Assembly: GCA_946886475.1 (NCBI GenBank)
Contig: CAMPIQ010000013.1
Coordinates: 1 to 43,786, forward strand
Length of the DNA stretch: 43,786 nucleotides
DNA from: an uncultured Chitinophagales bacterium
GTDB lineage: Bacteria > Bacteroidota > Bacteroidia > Chitinophagales > Chitinophagaceae
Reading direction: 5' to 3'
The translations under genes and the position numbers were made by a program. This document shows positions 1 to 8,076 of the stretch, piece by piece. The notes beneath the pieces were generated by a model. The model was not told the origin of the DNA, did no database searches, and saw only the letters and a list, made by a program, of their open reading frames with translations. Each line of letters opens with the position of its first letter. Position 1 is the stretch's first letter.

Positions 1-1269
1 ACCATATTCAAAAGCCACATTCACCCGGCTCAACTGGTATGGACTGTTTCTGCTAACGCGGATAGGAATGCCCAGTCCGAATGTGGCACCGAAAACAGGA
101 AGGTCGTTCTGAACCTTTATATAATCCTTACCTATATTAAATCCAAAGCGATAAACCAGTTTACTAAAGTAGCTGTTCCTTTCTCTCGGATAAAATTGTC
201 CGCCTACATTGATCATCCAGCTGTCCTGAACCGAATCAACCTGGTTAAAGAATTTATATTCACTCCATTTATCCTGCGTATAGTCTGCGCCAATCAGCCA
301 TCCACGGTCCGTTTTGCTTGACTGGATCACAAATCCAAACTTATAAGATGCAGGATAAACAACGGAGCCGGGTACTTCGGTCAATTGTTCAACACTATCG
401 AGCTGTAAAATTTCACCTGCAGCACCAGTAACTATAGTTCTTCTCAACCTGTCCTGGGAAGCATCAAGTGTTTGTTTCAGATTACCAGAAGCGCCCAGTC
501 GCAATACAACTGAATTACTGATCCTGGTTTCAAACTGAAGTCCTCCATTCATATAAAGGTCTCCGAAATGAGAACTTGTGTTGTGTTCGGCGGAATAGAA
601 CAATACTGAATCGTTATTAAAGTTTCTCAGTGTCTGGTTTTCTCTTCTTCCAAAAAGATACCCGAGATTAAAGCCTGCACTGATCATGGTTTTTTGTGAA
701 AGGTTAATACCAAAACCGGTTCCTATGCTGGGCAGATAACTACCACCGCTGCCTCTGAACTGGGTTGTAGCATTGCCAATAGAATCCTGTGTAATGGGAT
801 CCAAAAGAAACTCATTCCTGTTGATCTTATAGCTGATCCTGGAAAGTGGACGCAATCCGAAACTGAGTCCCCAGTTTTTTCTTAACGGAATGCCAACCTG
901 CATGTAGGAAAACAAGGCATCGGAAGACGTAAACCTGTTGGTTGTATTGGGCTCGATTAGTGTACGGCTGTTGATATTTACGCCTACATCAAAGATCACA
1001 CGTCCGGAGGCTAAACGTTTGGAACGAAGTTCCTGTGTTGCCTGAAAACGCGAATAAGAAGCGGGGTTGGTAAAATTTACAGAAAGGATGTCGGCATAAC
1101 CAGCCGATATGCCACCCATTCCCCTCGTTGTGATATTGGTGAGGGGTACTATATCACCCAAACCATAACGTGAATAAGGAGAATTATCCTGCGCTGTAGA
1201 AACGATAGAGATGAAAATGAAAATTGCGGAAAAAAAAACAGGTGCAGGTACTCTCAGATTCTTAAGCAT
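1..1269 (-). CDS. Outer-membrane barrel protein, 3' end cut by window edge
   Basis: Reading the minus strand from the ATG at 1267-1269 gives 423 open codons that run off the left edge, so the C-terminus is missing. The first ~26 residues form a signal peptide (hydrophobic FFSAIFIFIS, cleavage probably after STA/TAQ). The mature protein starts NSPYSRYGLGD, followed by an RGMGGISAGYAD segment and an NPASYS segment. This layout is typical of Bacteroidota outer-membrane proteins of the FadL/PorV-like fold. The rest alternates aromatic and polar residues as beta strands do (for example FGFVIQSS, GWLIGADY, WMINVGGQFYP). The start codon overlaps the last 8 bases of coaX, so the two are probably one operon and translationally coupled. 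The function is not known; the barrel assignment rests on sequence texture and the signal peptide. Confidence 0.7.
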   Translation of the reverse strand, partial: MLKNLRVPAPVFFSAIFIFISIVSTAQDNSPYSRYGLGDIVPLTNITTRGMGGISAGYADILSVNFTNPASYSRFQATQELRSKRLASGRVIFDVGVNINSRTLIEPNTTNRFTSSDALFSYMQVGIPLRKNWGLSFGLRPLSRISYKINRNEFLLDPITQDSIGNATTQFRGSGGSYLPSIGTGFGINLSQKTMISAGFNLGYLFGRRENQTLRNFNNDSVLFYSAEHNTSSHFGDLYMNGGLQFETRISNSVVLRLGASGNLKQTLDASQDRLRRTIVTGAAGEILQLDSVEQLTEVPGSVVYPASYKFGFVIQSSKTDRGWLIGADYTQDKWSEYKFFNQVDSVQDSWMINVGGQFYPRERNSYFSKLVYRFGFNIGKDYIKVQNDLPVFGATFGLGIPIRVSRNSPYQLSRVNVAFEYG

Positions 1270-1987
1270 TATTGATTTGGCTAATTGCATAAAGGCCTTT
1301 AAAAATTAAATCAGGGTCTGCAAATATCTTATTTTTCAAATGGGGCTCAAATATTCGAATATCCCCCCCGGTTAAAAGCACGTTAAAGTTCCCATATCTC
1401 TCGCTGTACGCATCAATGATCCCATCTATTTCCCTTGCCATACCCAGCACCACGCCTGATTGTAAATTGGTCCTGGTATCATAACCGATCAGCGGCACGT
1501 TCCAGTCTGCCTGCACTAAAGGAAGTCGGGCAGTAAAATGATTCATGGCCCTGAAGCGCATTTCCATTCCAGGTGAAATAGATCCACCCAGCCATTCGTG
1601 ATCCGTATTGATGAAATTATAGGTAATGCACGATCCAAGTCCAATGGCCAGATTATTCATCCGTGGAAAGAGAAAAACAGCTGCAGCTGCAATCGCAAGC
1701 CTGTCTGTTCCTACTGTTTCGGGTTTGCCTACCGGAATGGTGAATGGAAGACGCGACTGATGGGTTAGTTTATGAAACCTTGTATGTTGTTTTAATAAAG
1801 ATTCAATTTCAGGGTTGTGGTCAATTACAGAAGAGAGGATGGCTTTCGAAGGATTGTGTAGTTGAATGAACTGCAGAAGATCATGAACTCCGTCATCCTT
1901 CAGTACAAATACTTCCTGCAATTTATCCTGTTCAAAAACAGCCAGCTTTAATCTTGTATTTCCAAAATCGAGACAAATGGTGGTCAT
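1262..1987 (-). CDS. coaX: Type III pantothenate kinase
   Basis: This 241-residue protein would phosphorylate pantothenate, the first step of coenzyme A synthesis, in the cytoplasm. It shows the ASKHA-fold marks of the family: DFGNTRLK at residues 7-14 (phosphate loop), VGTDRLAIAAAA near residues 92-103 with the catalytic Asp of the GTDR motif, a GGSISPG motif, and TGGD near the C-terminus. Length is normal for type III enzymes. The motif usually written GTAxTxD reads GSCITYN here, with Asn where Asp is usual. The gene follows a LON-domain gene after 90 bases and overlaps the outer-membrane gene downstream by 8 bases. The ATG at 1985-1987 is the only sensible start. Confidence 0.93.
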   Translation of the reverse strand: MTTICLDFGNTRLKLAVFEQDKLQEVFVLKDDGVHDLLQFIQLHNPSKAILSSVIDHNPEIESLLKQHTRFHKLTHQSRLPFTIPVGKPETVGTDRLAIAAAAVFLFPRMNNLAIGLGSCITYNFINTDHEWLGGSISPGMEMRFRAMNHFTARLPLVQADWNVPLIGYDTRTNLQSGVVLGMAREIDGIIDAYSERYGNFNVLLTGGDIRIFEPHLKNKIFADPDLIFKGLYAISQINNA

Positions 1988-2077
1988 AGTGGGGAGGGAA
2001 ATTCAAAAGTCAAAAATCAAATTTGTTCTGGGTGGTGAAGGATCTATCAAAGATATGCTTCTGGTTTTTTAAACGTT

Positions 2078-2719
2078 CTAGATCTCGAGATCAAAACCAG
2101 AAAGGTTTTTAAAATGCCCATTCAGCTTTACTTTCTTTTTAAGTCCTTCCATTTCTACCATCATGGGTATCACTTTTGTAAGATGCCGCCTGATATATTC
2201 AAGTCTTTGTCTTTCCTGTAATAATCCGAGCAGTTCATATTCTTCCTGTAAGGAAAGTCCGATATGGTGCGCTATATCATAGCTTTTCAACTCCTCCTGT
2301 TTTTTGTGAAAATCTTTGTCAACCTTAAGGAGCTTATGCAATTCTTTGATTCCATTGATCACCTTGCGCATTACCTCTTCGCTGCCCTGGTGGTGGTTGG
2401 CGGGATAATTTACAATGGCCCCGCTGTATAGTTTACCGGGTATCTCTTTGATCACTTCAAGGATCCGGAATACCTGGTCGCCTTCCGTTTTAATATCCAT
2501 TTCACCGTTTTCATGCAGTTTTGAAATTTCTTTTATGCGCATCAGTGTTCCATAGTCCTGCATCCTGTTATCTATTACCGAAGGAATACCAAACAGTTTA
2601 TTTTCCGAATAGCACTCCGTTATCAACTGCTTATACCGCGGTTCAAAGATGTGTAAGTTCAATTCTTCCCCGGGATATACAACTATGCCTAATGGAAATA
2701 TGGGAATGAAATTGGTCAT
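2078..2719 (-). CDS. Stand-alone LON substrate-binding-domain protein
   Basis: The protein of 213 residues has the N-terminal (substrate-binding) domain of Lon protease with no ATPase or peptidase part. The family signature is visible at the start: IPIFPLGIVVYPGEELNLHIFEPRYKQL, given here as two motifs, FPLGIVVYPGE (residues 8-18) and HIFEPRYKQLI (residues 23-33). The C-terminal third is a charged helical region (LLGLLQERQRLEYIRRHL). Such proteins are widespread in bacteria, and their role is unclear; substrate selection or adaptor activity is only inferred from the Lon homology. It lies 36 bases after the O-antigen-ligase-like gene on the same strand. Confidence 0.85.
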   Translation of the reverse strand: MTNFIPIFPLGIVVYPGEELNLHIFEPRYKQLITECYSENKLFGIPSVIDNRMQDYGTLMRIKEISKLHENGEMDIKTEGDQVFRILEVIKEIPGKLYSGAIVNYPANHHQGSEEVMRKVINGIKELHKLLKVDKDFHKKQEELKSYDIAHHIGLSLQEEYELLGLLQERQRLEYIRRHLTKVIPMMVEMEGLKKKVKLNGHFKNLSGFDLEI

Positions 2720-2755
2720 GTTTTTTCAAAAACAAATTTGAATCAAATTAGCAGA

Positions 2756-3997
2756 TCAGGGTAATGGTTTTTCTTCTGAAGCATTAAACCATTTCCACCA
2801 CCACAGTACCATAAACACATAAATGAATATGCCGAACTGCACCTCCAGCCCGATATCAAAAATAAAACTGAAAGCAGTAATGGCATTCAGGGAGATCCAG
2901 AAAAAACGGCCCGACCGGGGCATATATAAAAACGGAATGCACATAACCACGGTGAACAGGATCAAACCCGGCCAGCCGGCAGCTGCGCCATACATCAGCC
3001 ATTCACTGCTGGGATAGATCTTGTCCGAATCAAGCATTCCATGGATATGTTCATCATACCAGGCATGGGTGGCTTTCATTACATCACCGCTTCCTGTTCC
3101 AAATGGATGCCGGTTCAGGATATCCCATCCTGCTTTTATTGACAACATGCGGTTGCCATCATTGGCTCCCGGCAGGTAAGTTTCCTGTCTTATGTAGGAC
3201 AGGTCATAAATGAAATACCGTATGCGGTTTTGAAATGTTGGTGCCAGAAACCAGGAGGCCACGGGCATTACTATAGCTAAAATGCCAAACAACATGATCC
3301 ATTTTACTTTCGCGGATGTAAGTATCAGGTAGGCCGCGCCTAAGAACAGGATCAGGTAAAGGGATAAAAGACCCGTTCGTGCAGAAAGGATATGAAGAAA
3401 AACTGCAAAAAAAACAGATAAAAAGATCAATACGGTTCTTGCAATCCTGCCGGCATTTTTTACAATAAGATATAACGAGCAAAGTAAGGCCATGCATACC
3501 ACCAGGCTAAAACGCACATGGTCGTTTTCAAATGGTGTGGGTATTACTTTAGCTTTTAGATAAGCATCATGAATGGCTTTCATATTTGGCGCATATTGCC
3601 ATAAGCTCCAGCAGCAACCAGCAAAAACCAGCCATAAAAAGAACCAGGCAATCCATTTCCATTGTTTTGTAGAAAGTTGCCAGGGCCCTGCAAAAGCAAG
3701 TGGAAAGAAAAATAAGGGGAGCTTGATCCGCACAAACCTCCACCATGTTTCCTTATCCTCACTCCAGAACCAGGTAAGCAACGGAATAAAAAACAACAAT
3801 GAAATGCCCACCAGTAAGGGATGACGGATGAAGGCCCTCAGCTGAATGGAAAAATCCTTATGAACAAAACAGAAGGCTAAAAAAAGCACCATACTGATGG
3901 AAAGCAGGGCTCTTGAAACAAAAAGGCCGGTCAACATGAAGATGATAGTAAAGAAAATGAACTGTTGCCTCAAAGTCCTGTCTGTACTAATACCCAT
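2756..3997 (-). CDS. O-antigen ligase/polymerase-like membrane protein
   Basis: This 413-residue protein is almost entirely hydrophobic, with about ten to twelve membrane segments and one long hydrophilic loop near residues 280-330 (GNRMLSIKAGWDIL, RHPFGTGSGD, then YPSSEWLMYGAAAGWPG). That pattern is the Wzy_C/WaaL type, in which the periplasmic loop carries the glycan transfer chemistry. The strict His often found in that loop is not obvious here; His residues lie a little upstream (THAWYDEHIHG). The position beside a small glycosyltransferase cluster on the other strand supports a role in joining or polymerising a surface polysaccharide. The start ATG at 3995-3997 sits on top of the predicted -7 box of the divergent meaB gene. 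Confidence 0.75.
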   Translation of the reverse strand: MGISTDRTLRQQFIFFTIIFMLTGLFVSRALLSISMVLFLAFCFVHKDFSIQLRAFIRHPLLVGISLLFFIPLLTWFWSEDKETWWRFVRIKLPLFFFPLAFAGPWQLSTKQWKWIAWFFLWLVFAGCCWSLWQYAPNMKAIHDAYLKAKVIPTPFENDHVRFSLVVCMALLCSLYLIVKNAGRIARTVLIFLSVFFAVFLHILSARTGLLSLYLILFLGAAYLILTSAKVKWIMLFGILAIVMPVASWFLAPTFQNRIRYFIYDLSYIRQETYLPGANDGNRMLSIKAGWDILNRHPFGTGSGDVMKATHAWYDEHIHGMLDSDKIYPSSEWLMYGAAAGWPGLILFTVVMCIPFLYMPRSGRFFWISLNAITAFSFIFDIGLEVQFGIFIYVFMVLWWWKWFNASEEKPLP

Positions 3998-4004
3998 ATT
4001 TTTG
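3997..4004 (+). promoter_or_regulatory. -7 promoter box for meaB
   Basis: TATTTTTG matches the Bacteroidota -7 consensus TAnnTTTG and lies 23 bases before the meaB ATG. No TTTG is seen at the usual -33 spacing, so only the -7 half is supported. It overlaps the start codon of the divergent gene. Confidence 0.45.
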
Positions 4005-4027
4005 TAAACCTACAACATTCATCTTTC

Positions 4028-4936
4028 ATGTGGCAGCAACTGCTTAAGCAAATACGTAAAGGAGATATCAGGTCTTTATCAAAAGCAATTTCATTTGTTG
4101 AAAATGAACAGGAAGGTTATGAAAACCTGCTTGAACAATTGCCGCCTTCAAACGCAATTATAATTGGCATTACGGGACCACCGGGTGCTGGAAAAAGTAC
4201 GCTGACAGATGGATTGATAAAAGAAATTATTGATGAGGGGAAAAAACTGGCTGTGTTATGTGTGGATCCTTCTTCACCTTTTCATGCTGGTGCAGTGCTG
4301 GGCGACCGCATCAGGATGAGCAGCTGGTATACGCATCCCGGTGTTTTCATCAGGTCTCTGGCTACAAGAGGTTCTATGGGCGGCCTGCATCCCAGGATCG
4401 TAGAGATCACTGAACTGGCAAAAGCCACAGGGTTTGATTACATTATTATTGAAACGGTTGGTGTGGGCCAGAGCGAGGTGGAGATCGCAGGCCTGGCAGA
4501 TACAACGGTAGTGGTAATGGTGCCTGAGGCAGGAGATGACGTGCAGGCAATGAAGGCTGGCCTGATGGAGATAGCTGATATTTTTGTGGTGAATAAAAGT
4601 GACAGACCCGGAGCCGATACATTTGTAAAAAATCTAAGGTTGATGTTGTCCCCGGTTTTTTCAGCCAAAAAAAATGAAGCACCCATTATCAAAACCATAA
4701 GTACGGAACACCAGGGTATCAGCGAACTTTTTACTGCCATCAAAAATCACCAGGTGCAGGGAAACTACAATGAAAGAAAGTACTGGTTGCTGGCTGAAAG
4801 AGCATGGAAGCTGGTGCAGCAGCACAGGATGAAGGATGTCCGCAAAGATGTTCTGGCCGCGGAAATAAAAAAAACAGATCCTGAAAGTTTTAATTTATAC
4901 AGGTTTGCCCGGCAGTATTATTCCAATAAGGAATAA
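4028..4936 (+). CDS. meaB: MeaB/ArgK-type GTPase, methylmalonyl-CoA mutase chaperone
   Basis: This G3E-family GTPase loads and protects the adenosylcobalamin cofactor of methylmalonyl-CoA mutase in the cytoplasm. Motifs seen are Walker A GPPGAGKST (residues 50-58), VDPSSPF, GDRIRM, RSLATRGSMGG, ETVGVGQSE (switch region) and the guanine-specificity motif NKSD. I chose the ATG at 4028 (302 residues, starting MWQQLLKQ). An upstream in-frame start would add 21 residues with no homology feel and would run back across the divergent gene's start. The mutase subunits are not in this window. The gene is followed after 32 bases by a GT2 gene on the same strand, so co-transcription with the glycan genes is likely even though the functions are unrelated. 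Confidence 0.92.
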   Translation: MWQQLLKQIRKGDIRSLSKAISFVENEQEGYENLLEQLPPSNAIIIGITGPPGAGKSTLTDGLIKEIIDEGKKLAVLCVDPSSPFHAGAVLGDRIRMSSWYTHPGVFIRSLATRGSMGGLHPRIVEITELAKATGFDYIIIETVGVGQSEVEIAGLADTTVVVMVPEAGDDVQAMKAGLMEIADIFVVNKSDRPGADTFVKNLRLMLSPVFSAKKNEAPIIKTISTEHQGISELFTAIKNHQVQGNYNERKYWLLAERAWKLVQQHRMKDVRKDVLAAEIKKTDPESFNLYRFARQYYSNKE

Positions 4937-4968
4937 CTTATTTTGCAACAATATCCAAGTTTTTCACA

Positions 4969-5766
4969 TTGCACACATCATCTCTCATCATTGCAACCTA
5001 CAACTGGCCAAAGGCTTTGGATCTTTGCCTTCAAAGTGTTTTGAATCAAAAGGTTTTGCCTGGTGAAGTGATCATTGCAGATGATGGGTCGGGAGAGGAA
5101 ACAAGACAGTTGATAGAAAAACATAAAAAGAATTTTCCCATTCCCTTGGTTCATGTATGGCATGAAGATGCAGGTTTCCGGCTTTCAGCCATCCGCAATA
5201 AAGCAATTGCCGTATCAGGTGGAGACTATATCATTCAGATAGATGGCGACCTCATACTTCATCCCTATTTTATTCACGACCATCTTGAAGCCAGGCGGGC
5301 GCACCATTTTGTTGCAGGCAGCAGGGTAATGCTTAATCCGTCCACCACTGAAAATTTACTTGAGCACCGGTCCATTGATATAAAAAAGTTCAGAACAAAA
5401 GGAATGAGTTTTAATGATATGCGTAATAAGGCACTCAGGAGATGGCTGGCTGAACGGTATAAAACCAGTGGCCGTTTCACCTATTATGTTAAGGGTTGCA
5501 ATATGGCTTTTTATAAATCGGACCTGATTATGGTGAATGGTTACAATGAAGCATTCCAGGGCTGGGGAAGTGAGGACAGGGAGATTGCCATACGACTGAT
5601 CAATGCAGGTGTAAGGAAGCGTTCTTTGAAAATGGGTGCGCTTTGTTACCATCTTTATCATAAAATACCTTCACGGGATAAAGCCAAAGAAAATGAAGCG
5701 CTGATGTACCATGCCATTCATCAAAAAATGGTGGTGGCCAGTGTTGGACTTAACCAATATTTTTGA
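4969..5766 (+). CDS. Family 2 glycosyltransferase with TTG start
   Basis: The 265-residue protein is an inverting GT-A fold enzyme that would transfer a nucleotide-activated sugar during surface glycan assembly. The nucleotide-binding N-terminus is LIIATYN (residues 6-12), with ADDGSG (38-42), AGFRLSAIRNKAI (68-80) and the metal-binding DxD as IDGD (91-94). FQGWGSEDREIAIRL near residues 195-210 is the galactosyltransferase-like acceptor motif seen in chondroitin-polymerase-type GT2 enzymes. No ATG precedes the first conserved beta strand. TTG at 4969 is the best start, because the frame upstream to the meaB stop has no ATG or GTG. It overlaps or nearly abuts the methyltransferase gene that follows. 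Confidence 0.87.
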   Translation: MHTSSLIIATYNWPKALDLCLQSVLNQKVLPGEVIIADDGSGEETRQLIEKHKKNFPIPLVHVWHEDAGFRLSAIRNKAIAVSGGDYIIQIDGDLILHPYFIHDHLEARRAHHFVAGSRVMLNPSTTENLLEHRSIDIKKFRTKGMSFNDMRNKALRRWLAERYKTSGRFTYYVKGCNMAFYKSDLIMVNGYNEAFQGWGSEDREIAIRLINAGVRKRSLKMGALCYHLYHKIPSRDKAKENEALMYHAIHQKMVVASVGLNQYF

Positions 5767-5768
5767 GT

Positions 5769-6488
5769 ATGTCGAGAAAGGAGAAATTACCCCGGATCAG
5801 TAACTGGCAGATCAGCAGCAAGCATCCTCATTACATTCATTATTATTTTCTGATCAGGGACATCAGGGAAGCCATTACCAATTATGCAAAAGGAGATTTT
5901 CTTGACCTCGGATGTGGTAACAAACCTTACGAACCGCTTTATGCTCCTTTAACCAGTTCCAGCATAGGATGTGATATCATTCAAAGCGATAAAAACCGGG
6001 TAGATGTGATCTGTCCTGTTACGGAGCTCAACTTCCCTGACCATCATTTTGATACCATATTTTGTACGCAGGTGCTGGAACATGTGTTTGAACATGATAA
6101 AATGATGCGGGAAATTTACCGGGTATTGAAGCCGGGCGGCAGGGTGATCCTTACGGTTCCCTTTGCTTGGGAACTTCATGAAGAGCCTTATGATTTTTTC
6201 AGATACACCAAACATGCATTAAAGGAGTTGTTTGTAAGATCCGGATTTGATATTGATTATATCAGGCCTAATGGTGGAAAATGGGCTGCTATTTACCAGT
6301 TAAGAAATAATATGCTTTATGATTCCTTTGCAAAGCACAAAACATTCCTGAATAAGATCAGGAAGATATTTTTTATGGAATTACGGTTTACGCAACTCAG
6401 AAATCATTTTGCCATATGGGTAGATAAAAAATTCCCCAATGAAGTATTCACGCTTAATTACATAGTAGTAGCACAAAAGCCTGGTTGA
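5769..6488 (+). CDS. Class I SAM-dependent methyltransferase
   Basis: This is a 239-residue protein with the Methyltransf_11 type of fold. Motif I is FLDLGCGNKPY (about residues 44-54), followed by IGCDIIQSD and then FCTQVLEHVFEHDKMM with the typical RVLKPGGRVILTVPF stretch. The ATG at 5769 lies 2 bases after the stop of the GT2 gene. A TTG two codons earlier overlaps that stop and cannot be excluded. Placed between two glycosyltransferases, it probably methylates a sugar or a lipid-linked glycan intermediate; this is inference from context, since the fold alone does not give the substrate. Confidence 0.85.
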   Translation: MSRKEKLPRISNWQISSKHPHYIHYYFLIRDIREAITNYAKGDFLDLGCGNKPYEPLYAPLTSSSIGCDIIQSDKNRVDVICPVTELNFPDHHFDTIFCTQVLEHVFEHDKMMREIYRVLKPGGRVILTVPFAWELHEEPYDFFRYTKHALKELFVRSGFDIDYIRPNGGKWAAIYQLRNNMLYDSFAKHKTFLNKIRKIFFMELRFTQLRNHFAIWVDKKFPNEVFTLNYIVVAQKPG

Positions 6489-6624
6489 CTTTTATTTTTT
6501 ACCCGATATAGCGGGGGTTTTATTGATTTTTTTCCCATTGATCAAACATCCATACGATAATTTTCTATTCAACGGATGGGAAAAAAAACATTAGTTATAA
6601 ATAAACCAGGAATAATTTTATTCA

Positions 6625-7758
6625 ATGTCAATCTTCTTTATAAGCCTGATGAGTGGAAGCCCCTGGGGCGGAAGTGAAGAACTCTGGTATGCTTCAGCAT
6701 TACGGGCAGCGCACAAAGGCCATAAGGTGGCAATTGCAGTTTACCACTGGCCTGAGAAGGAGATGAGAATGAAAGAACTGGCCGATGCCGGATGTGAAAT
6801 CCATTATTTACCCAATAAAGGAAGAAAAAAGAAGGGTATCCCAGATCTTGTGCAAAATAAGATCACCAAATGGTTCCGCATAAAAAAAGCCATCAATGCA
6901 TTACCTGTTGAATTATATGACCTGGTGGTAATTAACCAGGGATATTTTGAAGTAACAACCAATACCTGGAAAAGTTTTAACAGCAGGCTTAAAAATTATA
7001 TACTCCTCTTTCATAATTATAGTGAAAATGAAAAGATAAAACCTGATAAGGCACTTATTCTTCATACATGGATCAGGAATGCTTCTTTGAATTTATTTGC
7101 TTCTTCCAGGATCAGGGCCATACTTGAGGACAGGCTGAACATATCCATCACCAATGGAGATATCCTTTTAAATCCGGTAAGTTTTATTCCACCGGAAAAG
7201 CCAACTCCATTTCCGCCCTTACATAATGGCAATTTCCGCTTTGTTGTACTGGCTGCGCTTGATGTTGACCGTAAAGCACAGGACCAGCTGATCAGGGCGC
7301 TTTCAGCCAGTATCTGGAAAGAAAGAAACTGGACACTTCATTTATATGGTGATGGAAAGGATGAAAAAAAGCTAAGAAGACTGATTGAAAGAGCAGGCTT
7401 AAAAGAAAAGGTCTTTCTTGAAGGCCATGTTACCGGTGTAGAAAAAATTTTAAAAGAAGCACACCTTTTATTGCAGGTATCAAGAATAGATGCCATGCCA
7501 TTATCAGTTGTAGAAGCACTGGCCCTAAGCAGACCGGTGGTTGCCAGTAAAATTGGCGACATGCCCCAGTGGGTCCTGTTCAATGAAAATGGATGGATCT
7601 GTCATTCTGCAGATGCAACGGAAATTGAACGCATCCTGCACCTGGTGTGGGCTAACAGGAGTAGCTGGCATAAAATGGGCGAAAGGTCTTATGAGATTTT
7701 TAGAAAAAAATATCCCCCGTCCCCGGAAAATTATTTCCTTGAGCAGATAGGTTATTGA
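6625..7758 (+). CDS. Family 4 glycosyltransferase
   Basis: This retaining GT-B enzyme has 377 residues. The N-terminal domain opens with FISLMSGSPWGGSEELW, the glycine-rich acceptor-side loop common in GT4 enzymes. The C-terminal nucleotide-sugar domain contains FVVLAALDVDRKAQDQLI, LHLYGDGKDEKKLRRL, VFLEGHV and then SRIDAMPLSVVEALALSRPVV with the Glu of the EX7E-type motif. It follows the methyltransferase after 136 AT-rich bases and most likely belongs to the same surface-glycan set. Its end overlaps the convergent small membrane protein gene by 7 bases. Confidence 0.88.
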   Translation: MSIFFISLMSGSPWGGSEELWYASALRAAHKGHKVAIAVYHWPEKEMRMKELADAGCEIHYLPNKGRKKKGIPDLVQNKITKWFRIKKAINALPVELYDLVVINQGYFEVTTNTWKSFNSRLKNYILLFHNYSENEKIKPDKALILHTWIRNASLNLFASSRIRAILEDRLNISITNGDILLNPVSFIPPEKPTPFPPLHNGNFRFVVLAALDVDRKAQDQLIRALSASIWKERNWTLHLYGDGKDEKKLRRLIERAGLKEKVFLEGHVTGVEKILKEAHLLLQVSRIDAMPLSVVEALALSRPVVASKIGDMPQWVLFNENGWICHSADATEIERILHLVWANRSSWHKMGERSYEIFRKKYPPSPENYFLEQIGY

Positions 7759-7985
7759 TCTGATTGTTTATTCTTCTTCCACCATCTGAACCCGATCACA
7801 CCAATAATGGCCAGTGGGGTCATAGCAAGGTAGAGGATACCTGCGTTTAATCCCCTGGCAGGTTTTTCACCCATTTGTTCGGCAGTTCTTGTACAAATGG
7901 AACATTGTGCTTCTGCAATTTGAACAGTGAAAATGAAAGCAACCATGAAGAGCAGGGTGATGATTTTAAAGCCCGCGTTTTTCAT
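7752..7985 (-). CDS. Small exported membrane protein with a CxxC pair
   Basis: This 77-residue protein starts with a signal peptide (ITLLFMVAFIFTVQIAEA). A short external part CSICTRTAEQMGEKPARG follows, then one membrane segment (ILYLAMTPLAIIGVIGF) and a basic tail. The CSIC pair just after the predicted cleavage site could form a disulfide or bind a metal. I do not recognise a named family, though small proteins of this form occur in other Bacteroidota. The predicted -7 box ends 4 bases before the ATG, so the messenger may be leaderless. Confidence 0.7.
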   Translation of the reverse strand: MKNAGFKIITLLFMVAFIFTVQIAEAQCSICTRTAEQMGEKPARGLNAGILYLAMTPLAIIGVIGFRWWKKNKQSDQ

Positions 7986-7989
7986 GCTG

Positions 7990-7997
7990 CAAATGTA
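7990..7997 (-). promoter_or_regulatory. -7 promoter box for the small CxxC membrane protein
   Basis: On the minus strand this reads TACATTTG, an exact TAnnTTTG match, ending only 4 bases before the ATG at 7983-7985. A TTTC lies 21 bases upstream, near the expected -33 position. Transcription would start at or within a base or two of the start codon. Confidence 0.45.
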
Positions 7998-8076
7998 AGC
8001 CGGTTTAGAATAAGCACCGAAAGCAGTTGTTAATTCATGTTTAAAGCCTCGGTCATATCCGGATCATTCGGCCGTT

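Noticed and set aside
4438..4743. Minus-strand frames of 78 and 101 codons inside meaB.
   Set aside because: Antisense shadows of a well-conserved GTPase gene with no independent signals.
6501..6527. ACCCG/CGGGG inverted bases followed by T-rich sequence after the methyltransferase gene, as a terminator.
   Set aside because: Only four base pairs are certain. The next gene is on the same strand and probably co-transcribed.
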